A stretch of DNA of 22,056 bases from a virus, in the IMG/VR virus record IMGVR_UViG_3300005918_000153, positions 1-22,056 of that record. One strand, 5' to 3'. The position numbers and the translations under genes are program-made. The notes beneath the pieces were generated by a model. That model ran no database searches. It saw only the letters and a list, made by a program, of their open reading frames with translations, and was not told where the DNA came from. This document shows, piece after piece, positions 7,791 through 15,821 of this stretch. The first letter of the stretch is position 1. Every line of letters begins with the position of its first letter.

Positions 7791-8152
7791 GCCCCGCTGG
7801 TGGGTTCGACCGGATTCAATGGACGTGGGTTGCCGATGGCGCGGGGGTTGTCTCGGGCGCGAATGGGATCACCGCCGGTAGTTACACGGGGCTTGTCGTG
7901 GGGTTGGTTACAATACCCTCAATCGTCACCGTGCCTACAAACCTGTATGACATTACGATTCTCGACACCGACGGCGCGGATGTTATGGTGGGGGCCGGGG
8001 CGAACAGGTCAGATACCGCTATCGAGCAGACAGCCGGTCTCATGGCGGCGGGTGTGCCTCGCACTGTGTGGAACAGCACATTGACCTTGACAATCGCGGC
8101 GTCCGGTGCAGCTGGTAAGGGCATTGCAATACTCTATATCTTGCGGAGATAG
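7745..8152 (+). CDS. Small structural protein of capsid cassette
   Basis: This 135-residue protein is beta-rich and has the layout of a small phage structural protein often found near head genes: an ILEYRAES opening, RIQWTWVADGAGV, a central YDITILDTDGADVMVGAGANR block, and a TLTLTIAASGAAGKGIAILYIL end. AGGAG (7733-7737) precedes ATG 7745 by 7 nt. It overlaps the 3' end of the truncated beta-helix gene by 46 nt. Function is unknown; virion decoration is the best guess from position and composition. Confidence 0.75.
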   Translation: MAGTSTILEYRAESLSPAGGFDRIQWTWVADGAGVVSGANGITAGSYTGLVVGLVTIPSIVTVPTNLYDITILDTDGADVMVGAGANRSDTAIEQTAGLMAAGVPRTVWNSTLTLTIAASGAAGKGIAILYILRR

Positions 8153-8155
8153 CAG

Positions 8156-8812
8156 ATGCCGATTAAAACATTTCAGAGGGGGGTATCCCCAACGGCGGAT
8201 TACCACGGGGGGCGGGACGCATTCCTATACAAGAACGGCGCCACCAATAACTATGGGATAACCGGCACCATAGACCTGTATATATCAAGTGGATTCGAGC
8301 GGCGGGGGCTACTGTTCTTCTCTATTGGTGAAATTCCTACCGGTGCCACGGTTAGCTCTGCAAGCGTCTTTGTCAGGACTTCGGCGGGGTGCATCGCGGG
8401 ATGCGTGCTTGCGGTCCACAAGGGGCTTGTGCGTTGGGTAGAGGGCACCAAATCAAACGCCCAGGCTGATGCGGGGGAGCCGTGCTGGAACGCGCGCGAG
8501 GCAGACGGCGCGGGGGGTGTAACAACAGCATGGGGCGCGGCAGGCGGCCTGGCAGGCACCGACTATGTAGCAGTTGCCGAGGGCTCTGTGGGGATAGTTG
8601 CTAACGCTACATGGTATTCAGTTGACATTACGGCGTTGGTGCAAACGTGGGTAGATAACCCGGCATCAAATTGCGGTGTGTGGCTCTTGCGGCCAGACGC
8701 CACGGGGTCTGTAACTACGCTGGTGTCGCAGAATAATGGAACCACCGCCAACCGGCCGTATTTGACAGCCGCATATACAACGACTATGGCACCGAGTATT
8801 ATGATGCTCTAG
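8156..8812 (+). CDS. DNRLRE-type (disaggregatase-like) surface protein
   Basis: This 218-residue protein has the marks of the DNRLRE domain, a jelly-roll module of carbohydrate-associated surface proteins: GLLFFSIGEIPTGATVSSA (51-69), the strand LVRWVEGT (91-98), a Trp-containing segment (CWNAREADG), the WYSVDITALVQTWV helix-strand (153-166), GVWLLR (174-179) and RPYLTAAY near the end (200-207). Such domains bind or shape extracellular polymers. In a phage it may bind host polysaccharide. GGAG (8145-8148) is 7 nt before ATG 8156. It closes the cassette before the connector genes. Confidence 0.75.
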   Translation: MPIKTFQRGVSPTADYHGGRDAFLYKNGATNNYGITGTIDLYISSGFERRGLLFFSIGEIPTGATVSSASVFVRTSAGCIAGCVLAVHKGLVRWVEGTKSNAQADAGEPCWNAREADGAGGVTTAWGAAGGLAGTDYVAVAEGSVGIVANATWYSVDITALVQTWVDNPASNCGVWLLRPDATGSVTTLVSQNNGTTANRPYLTAAYTTTMAPSIMML

Positions 8813-8824
8813 GAGACACATACA

Positions 8825-9970
8825 ATGGCTATTGACGCTTATGCCTTGACAACGCTTGCGAAAGCAAAGCAGTTTCTCGGACGCAGCGACTTCCAGAATC
8901 GAGAGGTCGGTGTGGACGTTTACTGCGATGCGCTTGACGCAACATCGTCAACAGTCCAAGTGACAGATACAACTATGGTCTTGACAATCGTAGGCGGCTT
9001 GTCTGCGGCGGTTACGACGTTGACCTTTACCGATGTGGATAGCGATACACTATCTGAGATTATGATTAAGGTAAACGGGACGGCCGGCTGGACTGCGAAC
9101 CTTGCGGGATACGGCGCGGAGAATAGCAGCAACCTAATCGTCATGCCAGCAACCTCATGCCTGCTTGAAGCTAACAGTCTCGCGCTGATGTATACGCCGG
9201 ACGAACTGATTACAGAGTTTGTCAACAGGGCAAGCGACATCATCGAGAACGTCTGCGATAGGAAGTTCATGGCGCGGGATTTCTCAGAGCGATACGACGG
9301 CGACGGGACCGACTGTCTGATATTAAGAAATTACCCGGTGAATAATATCACGCGCATGACCATCGGGCAGCTATCGGTTATGTCGGTGCGGAATACCTCA
9401 ACCGACGCGATGTATGCCACCGTGCTTGTAACATCAACCGGCATGACATTGACAATCGTCGGCGGCGCAAATGCAGGGGCAGACACAGAGACATTCGCGG
9501 CGAACGCAACTATCGGCACAATGGTAACGGCAATCAACGCACTCGGCAAGGGCTGGGTGGCGCAATCATCGTCCACCATCTATGACGGATACCCGTCTGA
9601 TGAGCTTATCGAGAACGGCGCACAGTCAAGCCTCCTATCGTGGGGCAATCACCAAGTGTCGGCAGATCCGGTTAGCGGGTATCGCATCAATAACTCGAAT
9701 GGCATGGTGTCTATGCCGTCGGGGATTAGTTGCGGGTGGCAAAATGTGTTCGTCGTCTACAACGCCGGGTATGCAACCGTGCCGGATGATCTGGAGCAAG
9801 CGTGCCTGGGACTCGTTGCGCACCTCTACGGACTTGCTGGTGAGGACACAGGGCTTGCAGAGGTAGAGAGCGACAACTGGAAGTATAAGCGACAGGAATA
9901 CGTCGATGGGATTCCTAAGTCGGTTCAGCAGACAGTGTATCGATACAAGGGTTGGAGTAATTCCGGATGA
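8825..9970 (+). CDS. Head-tail connector (gp6-like adaptor) with two inserted domains
   Basis: This 381-residue protein is an adaptor that is about twice the usual length. The recognisable helices of a gp6-like connector are split: YALTTLAKAKQFLG (6-19), ITEFVNRASDIIENVCDRKF (129-148) with the following ERYDGDGTDCLILRNYPV strand region, and VFVVYNAGYATVPDDLEQA (308-326) leading to a C-terminal helix. Between them lie two related beta inserts, about 43-121 and 192-275, each with TMxLTIVGG, a TxTF strand, a helix-like block and GW(T/V)A. The adaptor ring normally joins the portal to the head-closure protein. SD AGGAGA (8811-8816). The stop overlaps the next gene as ATGA. Confidence 0.85.
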   Translation: MAIDAYALTTLAKAKQFLGRSDFQNREVGVDVYCDALDATSSTVQVTDTTMVLTIVGGLSAAVTTLTFTDVDSDTLSEIMIKVNGTAGWTANLAGYGAENSSNLIVMPATSCLLEANSLALMYTPDELITEFVNRASDIIENVCDRKFMARDFSERYDGDGTDCLILRNYPVNNITRMTIGQLSVMSVRNTSTDAMYATVLVTSTGMTLTIVGGANAGADTETFAANATIGTMVTAINALGKGWVAQSSSTIYDGYPSDELIENGAQSSLLSWGNHQVSADPVSGYRINNSNGMVSMPSGISCGWQNVFVVYNAGYATVPDDLEQACLGLVAHLYGLAGEDTGLAEVESDNWKYKRQEYVDGIPKSVQQTVYRYKGWSNSG

Positions 9971-10305
9971 GGTTTGATTATCCAGATCGGGTAAACGTCG
10001 AGCGTGGCGTGATAACAACGGGCGACTACGGCTCCGGGCAGATACGCACGTGGGCGGTTGTGCATCGGCATCTACCATGTCGGGTAACGACTCTATCTGG
10101 TAGCGAGGCGGCGGCATATAACACGGTCCAGGCTAAGGCCAGTCATGTTATGTCGTGCGCGTTTGTGCAAATCAAGACAACGGACCGTATCATCTGGGGT
10201 GGTAAGAAGTTGAACATCGAAGCGGTGATCGACAATAAGGGCGTGCGCGGGGCAGGGCGTCGGCTGAAGGTAATTTTGGCAGAAGTAGAGGGGCGTGGAG
10301 AATGA
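9967..10305 (+). CDS. Head-closure / head-tail adaptor protein
   Basis: This 112-residue protein fits the SPP1 gp16/HK97 gp7-like head-tail joining family: a YPDRVNVER opening, a central beta-barrel pattern, and the TTDRIIWGGKKLNIEAV strand pair (71-87) that is characteristic of these small stoppers. It follows the adaptor with an ATGA overlap and is followed by the gp10-like protein with another ATGA overlap, the canonical connector order. It is expected to plug the portal channel and dock the tail. Confidence 0.8.
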   Translation: MRFDYPDRVNVERGVITTGDYGSGQIRTWAVVHRHLPCRVTTLSGSEAAAYNTVQAKASHVMSCAFVQIKTTDRIIWGGKKLNIEAVIDNKGVRGAGRRLKVILAEVEGRGE

Positions 10306-10709
10306 GTGTCAAGAGTTGGTTCAATCCGAATGAAGCATTGACAAACATCGCGCGAGACCAGAAGCGACGCATGAGAAAGGCGGCGCATGTGCTTGCGGCG
10401 GATGTCAAAATGAACTTTACGAAGGGTGGGAAGACGGGCAAGAAGTCGCCGAGATACATTGCGAGTAAAGACGGCGAGGCACCCTCGATTCAGACGGGCA
10501 CATTACGTCGGTCGATTATCGCAGAGGTGCATGACGAGGGCGGGGAGAATATCGGGCTTGTCGGGCCGATGGCAACCGTGGGCGGCGTGAGTTTGAAGTA
10601 TGCGAAATGGCTGGAGTTTGGCACAAGCAAGATGAAGGCGCGTCCTTATTTGAGACCAGCACTGGCACGCAAGCGCAACGAGATATACGGGATACTCGCG
10701 AATGGATAA
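10302..10709 (+). CDS. HK97-gp10-like neck/tail protein
   Basis: This 135-residue protein carries the family signature YAKWLEFGTSKMKARPYLRP near the C-terminus (100-119), a basic helical N-terminus, and GTLRRSI (66-72), which is also typical. The HK97 gp10 family works at the head-tail interface or in tail completion. The gene is coupled to both neighbours: ATGA overlap upstream, and an 8-nt overlap downstream where ATGGATAA contains both the next start and this stop. Confidence 0.92.
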   Translation: MSVKSWFNPNEALTNIARDQKRRMRKAAHVLAADVKMNFTKGGKTGKKSPRYIASKDGEAPSIQTGTLRRSIIAEVHDEGGENIGLVGPMATVGGVSLKYAKWLEFGTSKMKARPYLRPALARKRNEIYGILANG

Positions 10710-11097
10710 TGTTCTGCAAGCTATGGCGGACGCATGGGAGGCGAACGCGGCTCTGGTTGCTGTCCTACCTAGATGGTATACGACCGAGGCACCGCCTAAT
10801 CACGCGTTCCCGTATGCTGTATGCTTCACGCTTATCGAGGTGCCGGATTACACGTTCGACACATCGAAGCCGATTGAAACATTGCCATTGCAGATTAGCG
10901 TATTTGAGCAGAGCTTAAACCCAACGACGATTATGGACATCGCTACAAAGTGCAAGGCGGTATTCGATTACGGCGTGCTGGCTGTCGCGGGATATACACA
11001 CGTTAGAACAAGACGGGTTGGCGATTCGTTAATGCGCGAGGAGGATGGAGTCAATCATTGGTGGGTGCAATACGACATAATAACTGAGAAAGACTAA
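10702..11097 (+). CDS. Tail terminator / tail completion protein
   Basis: This 131-residue protein has the size, position and pattern of tail-terminator proteins (gpU or HK97 gp11 type): an N-terminal helix, a central block with PLQISVFEQSLN, a helix TTIMDIATKCKAVFDYG, and a final strand WWVQYDIITEKD. Such proteins form a hexamer that stops tail-tube growth and binds the head. It overlaps the gp10-like gene by 8 nt. Confidence 0.75.
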   Translation: MDNVLQAMADAWEANAALVAVLPRWYTTEAPPNHAFPYAVCFTLIEVPDYTFDTSKPIETLPLQISVFEQSLNPTTIMDIATKCKAVFDYGVLAVAGYTHVRTRRVGDSLMREEDGVNHWWVQYDIITEKD

Positions 11098-11109
11098 CGG
11101 AGACGAGAC

Positions 11110-11358
11110 ATGGCAAGCACTACCGACTGCACTACGAAGCACATGAAGATTATCACTATTATTGTGGTGCTGGTTTTGGCGATAGTCGGGGCGGCATCCA
11201 GCCTTGCGTCAAGCACAACGGACGCACATGACACGCGACTGAGGCAGGTCGAACAAGATCAGGCGGCGGTTATGGCCAGGCTAGACGGCCTTCAACGCAC
11301 GTGTGATTCCATCGCTCGCAAGATAGACTCACGGCAATCATTTAATGACTCGAAGTAG
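11110..11358 (+). CDS. Membrane-anchored coiled-coil small protein
   Basis: This 82-residue protein has one clear transmembrane helix (residues about 13-33, IITIIVVLVLAIVGAASSLA) and then a heptad-like helix (RLRQVEQDQAAVMARLDGLQRTCDSIARKI). The topology resembles an inner-membrane spanin or a haemolysin-XhlA-like accessory, yet the gene sits between the tail terminator and the tail tube, not in the lysis block. No family is claimed. It has a modest SD (ACGGAGACGAG) before ATG 11110. Confidence 0.65.
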   Translation: MASTTDCTTKHMKIITIIVVLVLAIVGAASSLASSTTDAHDTRLRQVEQDQAAVMARLDGLQRTCDSIARKIDSRQSFNDSK

Positions 11359-11381
11359 GACATTAGTTTAGGAGATTCATC

Positions 11382-11750
11382 ATGGCGGTTTTTACTGGAC
11401 AAGCTGGAGATGTGGCGGTTGCTGGTGGTTACGTTGCGAACGTCAAAGAGTGGAACATGACCATCGATGTGGACATACACGATAGCACCGTGTTTATCCC
11501 CCCGGCGGTATGGCGCACGAAAGAGGGCGGGTTGCTCACGGCTAGTGGCTCGTTCAGTTGCTATGCCGATACCGCCGTGGACCTTGTGCTACCTGGCATA
11601 ACCGGCGCGGCGACATTTACGCTGACTGGGGCGCAAACGATCACGGGAGACATCATACTTACGAACTTCACAATCGGGGTTGATGTCGGCGGGGGTTTAT
11701 CCGAGGTGACGTATACCTACGAATCGACCGGCGTGATAGCAATTAACTAA
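11382..11750 (+). CDS. Tail tube-like protein (short form)
   Basis: This 122-residue, all-beta protein begins MAVFTGQAGDVAV and contains KEWNMTIDVDIHDSTVF (22-38), followed by alternating strands and a Gly-rich end. The position after the tail terminator and before the chaperones, and the Ig/beta-barrel pattern, fit a major tail protein. Its opening (MAVFTG) and the EW-core match the N- and C-terminal parts of the next gene, so the two are paralogs. SD AGGAG (11370-11374) is 7 nt from ATG 11382. Confidence 0.7.
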   Translation: MAVFTGQAGDVAVAGGYVANVKEWNMTIDVDIHDSTVFIPPAVWRTKEGGLLTASGSFSCYADTAVDLVLPGITGAATFTLTGAQTITGDIILTNFTIGVDVGGGLSEVTYTYESTGVIAIN

Positions 11751-11761
11751 CGAGGTGACGC

Positions 11762-12991
11762 ATGGCTGTATTTACAGGCGACGTAGGGGCTTTCTACGCA
11801 CCCCGGCGATGCTGCGTCTTGTGCGACGGGGCGAATGAGGTTATCCGGGTTGCAGACGCTGCCCCTCTGGATTTGATTCTCAACCAGAGCATGAGTTGGC
11901 AGATTATGTTTCGGATGACGGCGACGCCGGGGGTGCAATCTCTCATCTTGAACAAGGTCACCGTCGTTACTGAGGGCTATAGAGTTTATATGGATAATGC
12001 GGGGTTGATAGTGTTCGAGACGTTGGCAGGGGGTGTCCCCCAAGCCACCGTAACGACCGTCAACAACTATGACGATGGTGCTTGGCACTTGCTACAGGTC
12101 ATCCGCGATGTCCCGAATACAAGGCTTTGGATTTACGTTGATGGGATAGCCGACCCGGTAGGCGGTGCGGCAGGGGATAATGCTGCGAGAATCAACGCAG
12201 AGCCTGTCAATATTGGCGGTGACGGCGCGGGGCTGAACACCGTAGCAACCTACATTGGCGAGACGCATTTCTGGCAAGACAAGGCACTCACCGCGGCCGA
12301 ATGTCTCGCGGCATGGAATGCAGGAACCCCCCCGTGGACTGAAGGCGAAAGCGACTCGACGGCGTTCTGGCACTTCCGAGAGAATACCGGCGTAACCGTG
12401 CGAGACCTCACAGGCAATGGCTACGACGCAACGCTGACAAACGCGCCAACGTGGGTATCTGCGGGTATCGCGGTAGCAGCTGAAGCGGTAGGCGCACTTG
12501 GTGGCACTGTATATGCGCTCGACCATCCCAACGTGGACGATGTAATCATGTATGTCGGCGGCGTGGCAGAGCGATCATACAGCGTAACGGTCAACGGAGA
12601 TGTGGTATTCGAGGACGCCACCGGTGGCGCAGTTACGGCGGACTACACCTATTACATCGTAAGCCAGACTGGTGGCTTCCATAAGTGGGAGTTGTCAGTC
12701 GAAGCGGATATATACGACAAGACGGACTTCCGAAGTGTGTCGGGTTGGAGAGAAAAGGGCGCGGCTCTGAAGACGTGGACTGCCAGCGCGGACCGTCACT
12801 GGATACATCCAGGATTCTCCCGCGAGACGGGCGACAAGATGATTGTCAAGTTCTTTGAAGTCGAAGCCACCGACCGACGCTGGGAGGGTTGGGCGTTGCC
12901 TAACAGCATCAGCGAGACGGTAGCGGTTGACACGCTAATCGCAGAGGGGATATCGTTTGAAGGCACCGATACACTTTCGTTTGAGACGTAA
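11762..12991 (+). CDS. Tail tube-like protein with inserted LamG/lectin-like domain
   Basis: This 409-residue protein starts with the same MAVFTG as the upstream tube protein. Residues about 25-232 read as a concanavalin-A-like/LamG domain: SWQIMFRM, WHLLQVIRDVPNTRLWIYVDG (108-128) and IGETHFWQDKALTAAE (165-180), all classic LamG strands. A second small beta region follows (about 240-303). The C-terminal 104 residues resume the tube fold: HKWELSVEADIYDKTDF (307-323) aligns with KEWNMTIDVDIHDSTVF of the neighbour. The lectin-like module therefore looks inserted near the N-terminus of a tube subunit and would project from the tail. SD GAGGTGA (11752-11758). Confidence 0.75.
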   Translation: MAVFTGDVGAFYAPRRCCVLCDGANEVIRVADAAPLDLILNQSMSWQIMFRMTATPGVQSLILNKVTVVTEGYRVYMDNAGLIVFETLAGGVPQATVTTVNNYDDGAWHLLQVIRDVPNTRLWIYVDGIADPVGGAAGDNAARINAEPVNIGGDGAGLNTVATYIGETHFWQDKALTAAECLAAWNAGTPPWTEGESDSTAFWHFRENTGVTVRDLTGNGYDATLTNAPTWVSAGIAVAAEAVGALGGTVYALDHPNVDDVIMYVGGVAERSYSVTVNGDVVFEDATGGAVTADYTYYIVSQTGGFHKWELSVEADIYDKTDFRSVSGWREKGAALKTWTASADRHWIHPGFSRETGDKMIVKFFEVEATDRRWEGWALPNSISETVAVDTLIAEGISFEGTDTLSFET

Positions 12992-13015
12992 TCATACTAT
13001 AACCGGAGGGTGAAA

Positions 13016-13411
13016 ATGACTGACCAGATAGCAGACCTGATAGGCCCGATTGATTTATTGCTCGATGCCGCAACGGTAGCTTTGCGGCTTAACGGCAAAG
13101 TCTACAACGTGCGCAAGATGACAATGCTGGACCTGGCCGAGCTTCAAGCCAGCATGAAGAGCAAGTTCAAGAGGCCAATGGCCCCGCAGGAGATTTTCAA
13201 CGAACTGACAACCCCCGAAGGCATTACGTTCGTGCTATGGAACCGCCTGAAGGAAACGGAGCCGACGCTGACCCTCAAAGATGTTCAGAAACTAATACCG
13301 GCAACGCAAGACGCGCTCCTGAAACTACTCACGATGCTCGGCATTGAACTGCAGGGGGGTGCCGGAAACCCTCCGATAATACCGCCGACGAAGGAGAGCC
13401 CATCAGCTTAG
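13016..13411 (+). CDS. Tail assembly chaperone (gpG-like)
   Basis: This 131-residue protein lies between tail tube and tape measure, where phages encode the chaperone that coats the tape measure protein. It has a small beta start (TVALRLNGKVYNVRKMT) followed by helices (MLDLAELQASMKSKF, TLKDVQKLIPATQDALLKLL). I prefer ATG 13016 over GTG 13010 because the SD CGGAGGG (13004-13010) is 5 nt before it and would overlap the GTG. Near its 3' end is the slippery heptamer GGGGGGT, from which a longer product is predicted. Confidence 0.8.
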   Translation: MTDQIADLIGPIDLLLDAATVALRLNGKVYNVRKMTMLDLAELQASMKSKFKRPMAPQEIFNELTTPEGITFVLWNRLKETEPTLTLKDVQKLIPATQDALLKLLTMLGIELQGGAGNPPIIPPTKESPSA

Positions 13412-13632
13412 CGATTGCGGTTGCGGCGTTATGCAATAATCAAGGCTTTGGGTTCAGTCGTGCGGAAGTGTTCGACATGACGCTTGAATCGGTGCAAGCG
13501 TGGATCATGGTAGGCGGCGAACTTATCCGGCGAATGATGCCAGACGATAAGGGAAAAGACAAGCGGACGCCGGAAGAGCAGATAACAGAGGCGGGGCAGA
13601 ACGTAGGCATTAAGACTCCGAGGATATTCTAA
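13016..13632 (+). CDS. Frameshifted tail assembly chaperone (gpGT-like fusion)
   Basis: A -1 ribosomal slip at GGGGGGT (13354-13360; zero-frame codons GGG and GGT) would carry translation from the gpG frame into an open -1 frame ending at TAA 13630-13632. This gives a product of about 205 residues instead of 131. The -1 frame is free of stops across the junction and continues with a sensible helical domain (ISLAIAVAALCNNQGFGFSR, then TLESVQAWIMVGGELI). There is no convincing independent start for it at the junction. This mirrors the G/GT system of lambda and many long-tailed phages, where the minor fusion recruits tail tube to tape measure. The site and frame relation are seen; the slippage itself is inferred. 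Confidence 0.8.
13354..13360 (+). promoter_or_regulatory. Slippery heptamer GGGGGGT for -1 frameshift
   Basis: The heptamer fits X-XXY-YYZ in the correct register: zero-frame codons are GGG (13355-13357) and GGT (13358-13360), and both tRNAs can re-pair with GGG after slipping back one base. It lies 51 nt before the gpG stop codon and inside the overlap with the open -1 frame. I did not find a clear downstream stimulatory hairpin by eye. Confidence 0.78.
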
Positions 13633-13633
13633 C

Positions 13634-15151
13634 ATGGCGACAGGCACAAAAATAGGCGACTTGTTTGTGCAAGTCAGAACGCAAGGCATGAAGACTTCGA
13701 CCAAGCAGGTCGCGGGGTTTGGTGTCGGGTTCGGTGCCGCCGCAGGTCTAGCGGGCATGGCGGTCACTGCAATAATTGGATCTGTCAAGGCGATGGGTCG
13801 TGCGGTCACTTCTGCATTTACCGATTCGATATCGGCGGCAATGGACTTCGAGACGCAGCTCGCTAAAGTGTCCACGATGCTATCGTCGGAAACAATGCCG
13901 ATGATGGCTAGGTTCAAAACCGAACTCAAAGGCGCGGCGGCTGCGTGGGGACAATCGACAGAGACGTTATCGGACGGCTTGTATAACATTCTGTCTGCAT
14001 CAATCCCGGCGGAAGAGGCCATGAAGGTGCTGAACATAGCGGCGGGGGCGGCGGTTGGTGGCTTCACGGATACCAATACCGCGGCGGACGCATTGACCAC
14101 TGTGCTCAACTCATACCAGATAGCGGCGTCCGAAGCTGCCGACATCAGCGATTGGATGTTCAGTATCGTTAAGCGCGGTAAGTTGACATACGCTGAACTG
14201 GCTCAGAATATCGGCACCGTTGCGGCGACGGCATCTGTCGCGGGTCTGAAGCTCAACGAACTCGGCGCGATGATGTCAACCCTAACCCGTAATGGTATTA
14301 AGGCGTCTAATGCTACGGTTGCAATACAGGGCGTCCTTCAAGCGTTCTTGAAGCCTGCTGACGATGCGAAGAAAGCAGCGGAGGCATACGGGATAGAACT
14401 CTCGACAGAGACGCTTAGAACCGAAGGGCTTATCGGTGTGCTGAAACGTCTGCAAGGTGTGCGTGCGGAAGACCTTGCTAAGATGTTCCCGAACATCCGA
14501 GGGCTAAAAGGTATCGCGGCAGCGTTGCAAGATGTGACCGGCTTCGAGACTGACCTAGCCGGGCAGATGGAACGCACCGGCGAGGCTATGACGGCACAGG
14601 AAAAGGTCACTGCGACGCTTGCATTCCAGTGGAGTCAGATGAAAGAGCAGTTGAATAATGTCTGGAAGATGATCGGGGAGAAGTTGAAGCCGGTGTTCGT
14701 TAAATTCCTCGATTGGTTCATGGGCGAAATGCCAGCGATTACTGCGTGGATTGAAAGCACATTGATACCTATAATGAAGACAATGCTTCAGGTAACGGCG
14801 TGGGTTGTCAGAAGTATAATGACGCTGCTTAAGCCTGTGCTGTGGGTCATTACAAAGGTGACAGAAGGTCTTCAGGCAGTCGGGATTATGGATAAAACTA
14901 GCATCGGGGTCAACGGGGCGGAGCGAACACCGGGCATTCAAACGGTCTACGAGCCGGAAGAAGGCATGACAAGCAGACCGACGAGCAGCTACTCAGACAC
15001 CCCGGCTCCAGCGGGTATTGCTCCGGCTCGAGCAGGGGGCCAACAGAAAACGTATGACAAAGAAGTCGCGGGGCGGCTTGACAAGTTGATAGACCTGTGG
15101 ACGAACTCAGGCACAGACAGAACCTTAGACTACGGGCCAACGAGGGCATAG
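13634..15151 (+). CDS. Tape measure protein, TP901-core type, short
   Basis: This 505-residue protein begins 1 nt after the chaperone stop. Residues about 70-290 match the TP901/PhageMin tail core: MDFETQLAKVSTML (70-83), LYNILSASIPAEEAM, TVLNSYQIAASEAADISDW and AELAQNIGTVAATASVAGL. A Gly/Ala hydrophobic stretch (28-50) and a long hydrophobic helical region (about 364-418) fit membrane or tail-lumen segments. The C-terminus is low complexity and polar. Tape measure length sets tail length at roughly 0.15 nm per residue, so a tail of about 75 nm is predicted, short for a siphovirus. No lytic or peptidase domain is visible. Confidence 0.9.
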   Translation: MATGTKIGDLFVQVRTQGMKTSTKQVAGFGVGFGAAAGLAGMAVTAIIGSVKAMGRAVTSAFTDSISAAMDFETQLAKVSTMLSSETMPMMARFKTELKGAAAAWGQSTETLSDGLYNILSASIPAEEAMKVLNIAAGAAVGGFTDTNTAADALTTVLNSYQIAASEAADISDWMFSIVKRGKLTYAELAQNIGTVAATASVAGLKLNELGAMMSTLTRNGIKASNATVAIQGVLQAFLKPADDAKKAAEAYGIELSTETLRTEGLIGVLKRLQGVRAEDLAKMFPNIRGLKGIAAALQDVTGFETDLAGQMERTGEAMTAQEKVTATLAFQWSQMKEQLNNVWKMIGEKLKPVFVKFLDWFMGEMPAITAWIESTLIPIMKTMLQVTAWVVRSIMTLLKPVLWVITKVTEGLQAVGIMDKTSIGVNGAERTPGIQTVYEPEEGMTSRPTSSYSDTPAPAGIAPARAGGQQKTYDKEVAGRLDKLIDLWTNSGTDRTLDYGPTRA

Positions 15152-15152
15152 C

Positions 15153-15821
15153 ATGGGTGCGAATGATGACAGGTGGATTAGCAGAGCATTCGAGACAACC
15201 GCTGGCGCAGATGGCAAGGTTGAATCGGAGGAGCGCGTATACGAAGTCACCGACGCGCAAGCTCTCGCGTGGCGGGACAAGATAGGCGACCAGCACCCCG
15301 ACGATGATATGTCTGACTTGCGGATTACCCGTGTGGGAATCGGGCGGCATCTGCTTGGTAAGAATGCGAAGATCACTGTCATATATTCAACCGGTGGCGT
15401 GGAAGACCCGAATGATTATGAGTTGCGCATTAGCCCGGCTGGGAATAGAGACCGCAAGATATTCTATTGCCCGGAGGACCAGGAGCCGTTAGAGTTTGAC
15501 GTTCCGGGGTCATTGCTTAATATAACCGCCACGAACTGGCGCACGTCCCTGCCTCTTGGAACTATTGTGCCGTGGACAAATTGCACGAACATGAACGCGC
15601 ACAGGATTCAGGGCTACTTGTTCCCAGAGAATACACTGCTATTTCAAGGGGCACCGGGCGAACGGGTAGGGCAAGCTCGATGGCGCGTAACTTGGTCATG
15701 GCTCTATAACCCTGACGCATGGCAAGGGTTGTGTCGCACACACAAGAAGGTGATATACCTCTACCCACGCCAAAACATGACATCAGAGCTTGGCAAAATC
15801 GCGGAGAAATACGATGTCTAA
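15153..15821 (+). CDS. Tail tip-region protein of unknown fold
   Basis: This 222-residue protein starts 1 nt after the tape measure stop, with GAGGG (15142-15146) as SD. The N-terminal third is charged and probably helical (ESEERVYEVTDAQALAWRD). The C-terminal two thirds are beta-rich and contain many aromatic residues, including RWRVTWSWLYNPDAW (176-190). The position directly after the tape measure is that of distal-tail proteins, but I recognise no distal-tail signature, so the role is inferred from gene order only. Confidence 0.6.
   Translation: MGANDDRWISRAFETTAGADGKVESEERVYEVTDAQALAWRDKIGDQHPDDDMSDLRITRVGIGRHLLGKNAKITVIYSTGGVEDPNDYELRISPAGNRDRKIFYCPEDQEPLEFDVPGSLLNITATNWRTSLPLGTIVPWTNCTNMNAHRIQGYLFPENTLLFQGAPGERVGQARWRVTWSWLYNPDAWQGLCRTHKKVIYLYPRQNMTSELGKIAEKYDV

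Noticed and set aside
13429-14145. Minus-strand 238-codon frame opposite chaperone and tape measure
   Set aside because: Shadow of a GC-rich coding region; no SD or plausible fold, and the + strand genes are well supported.
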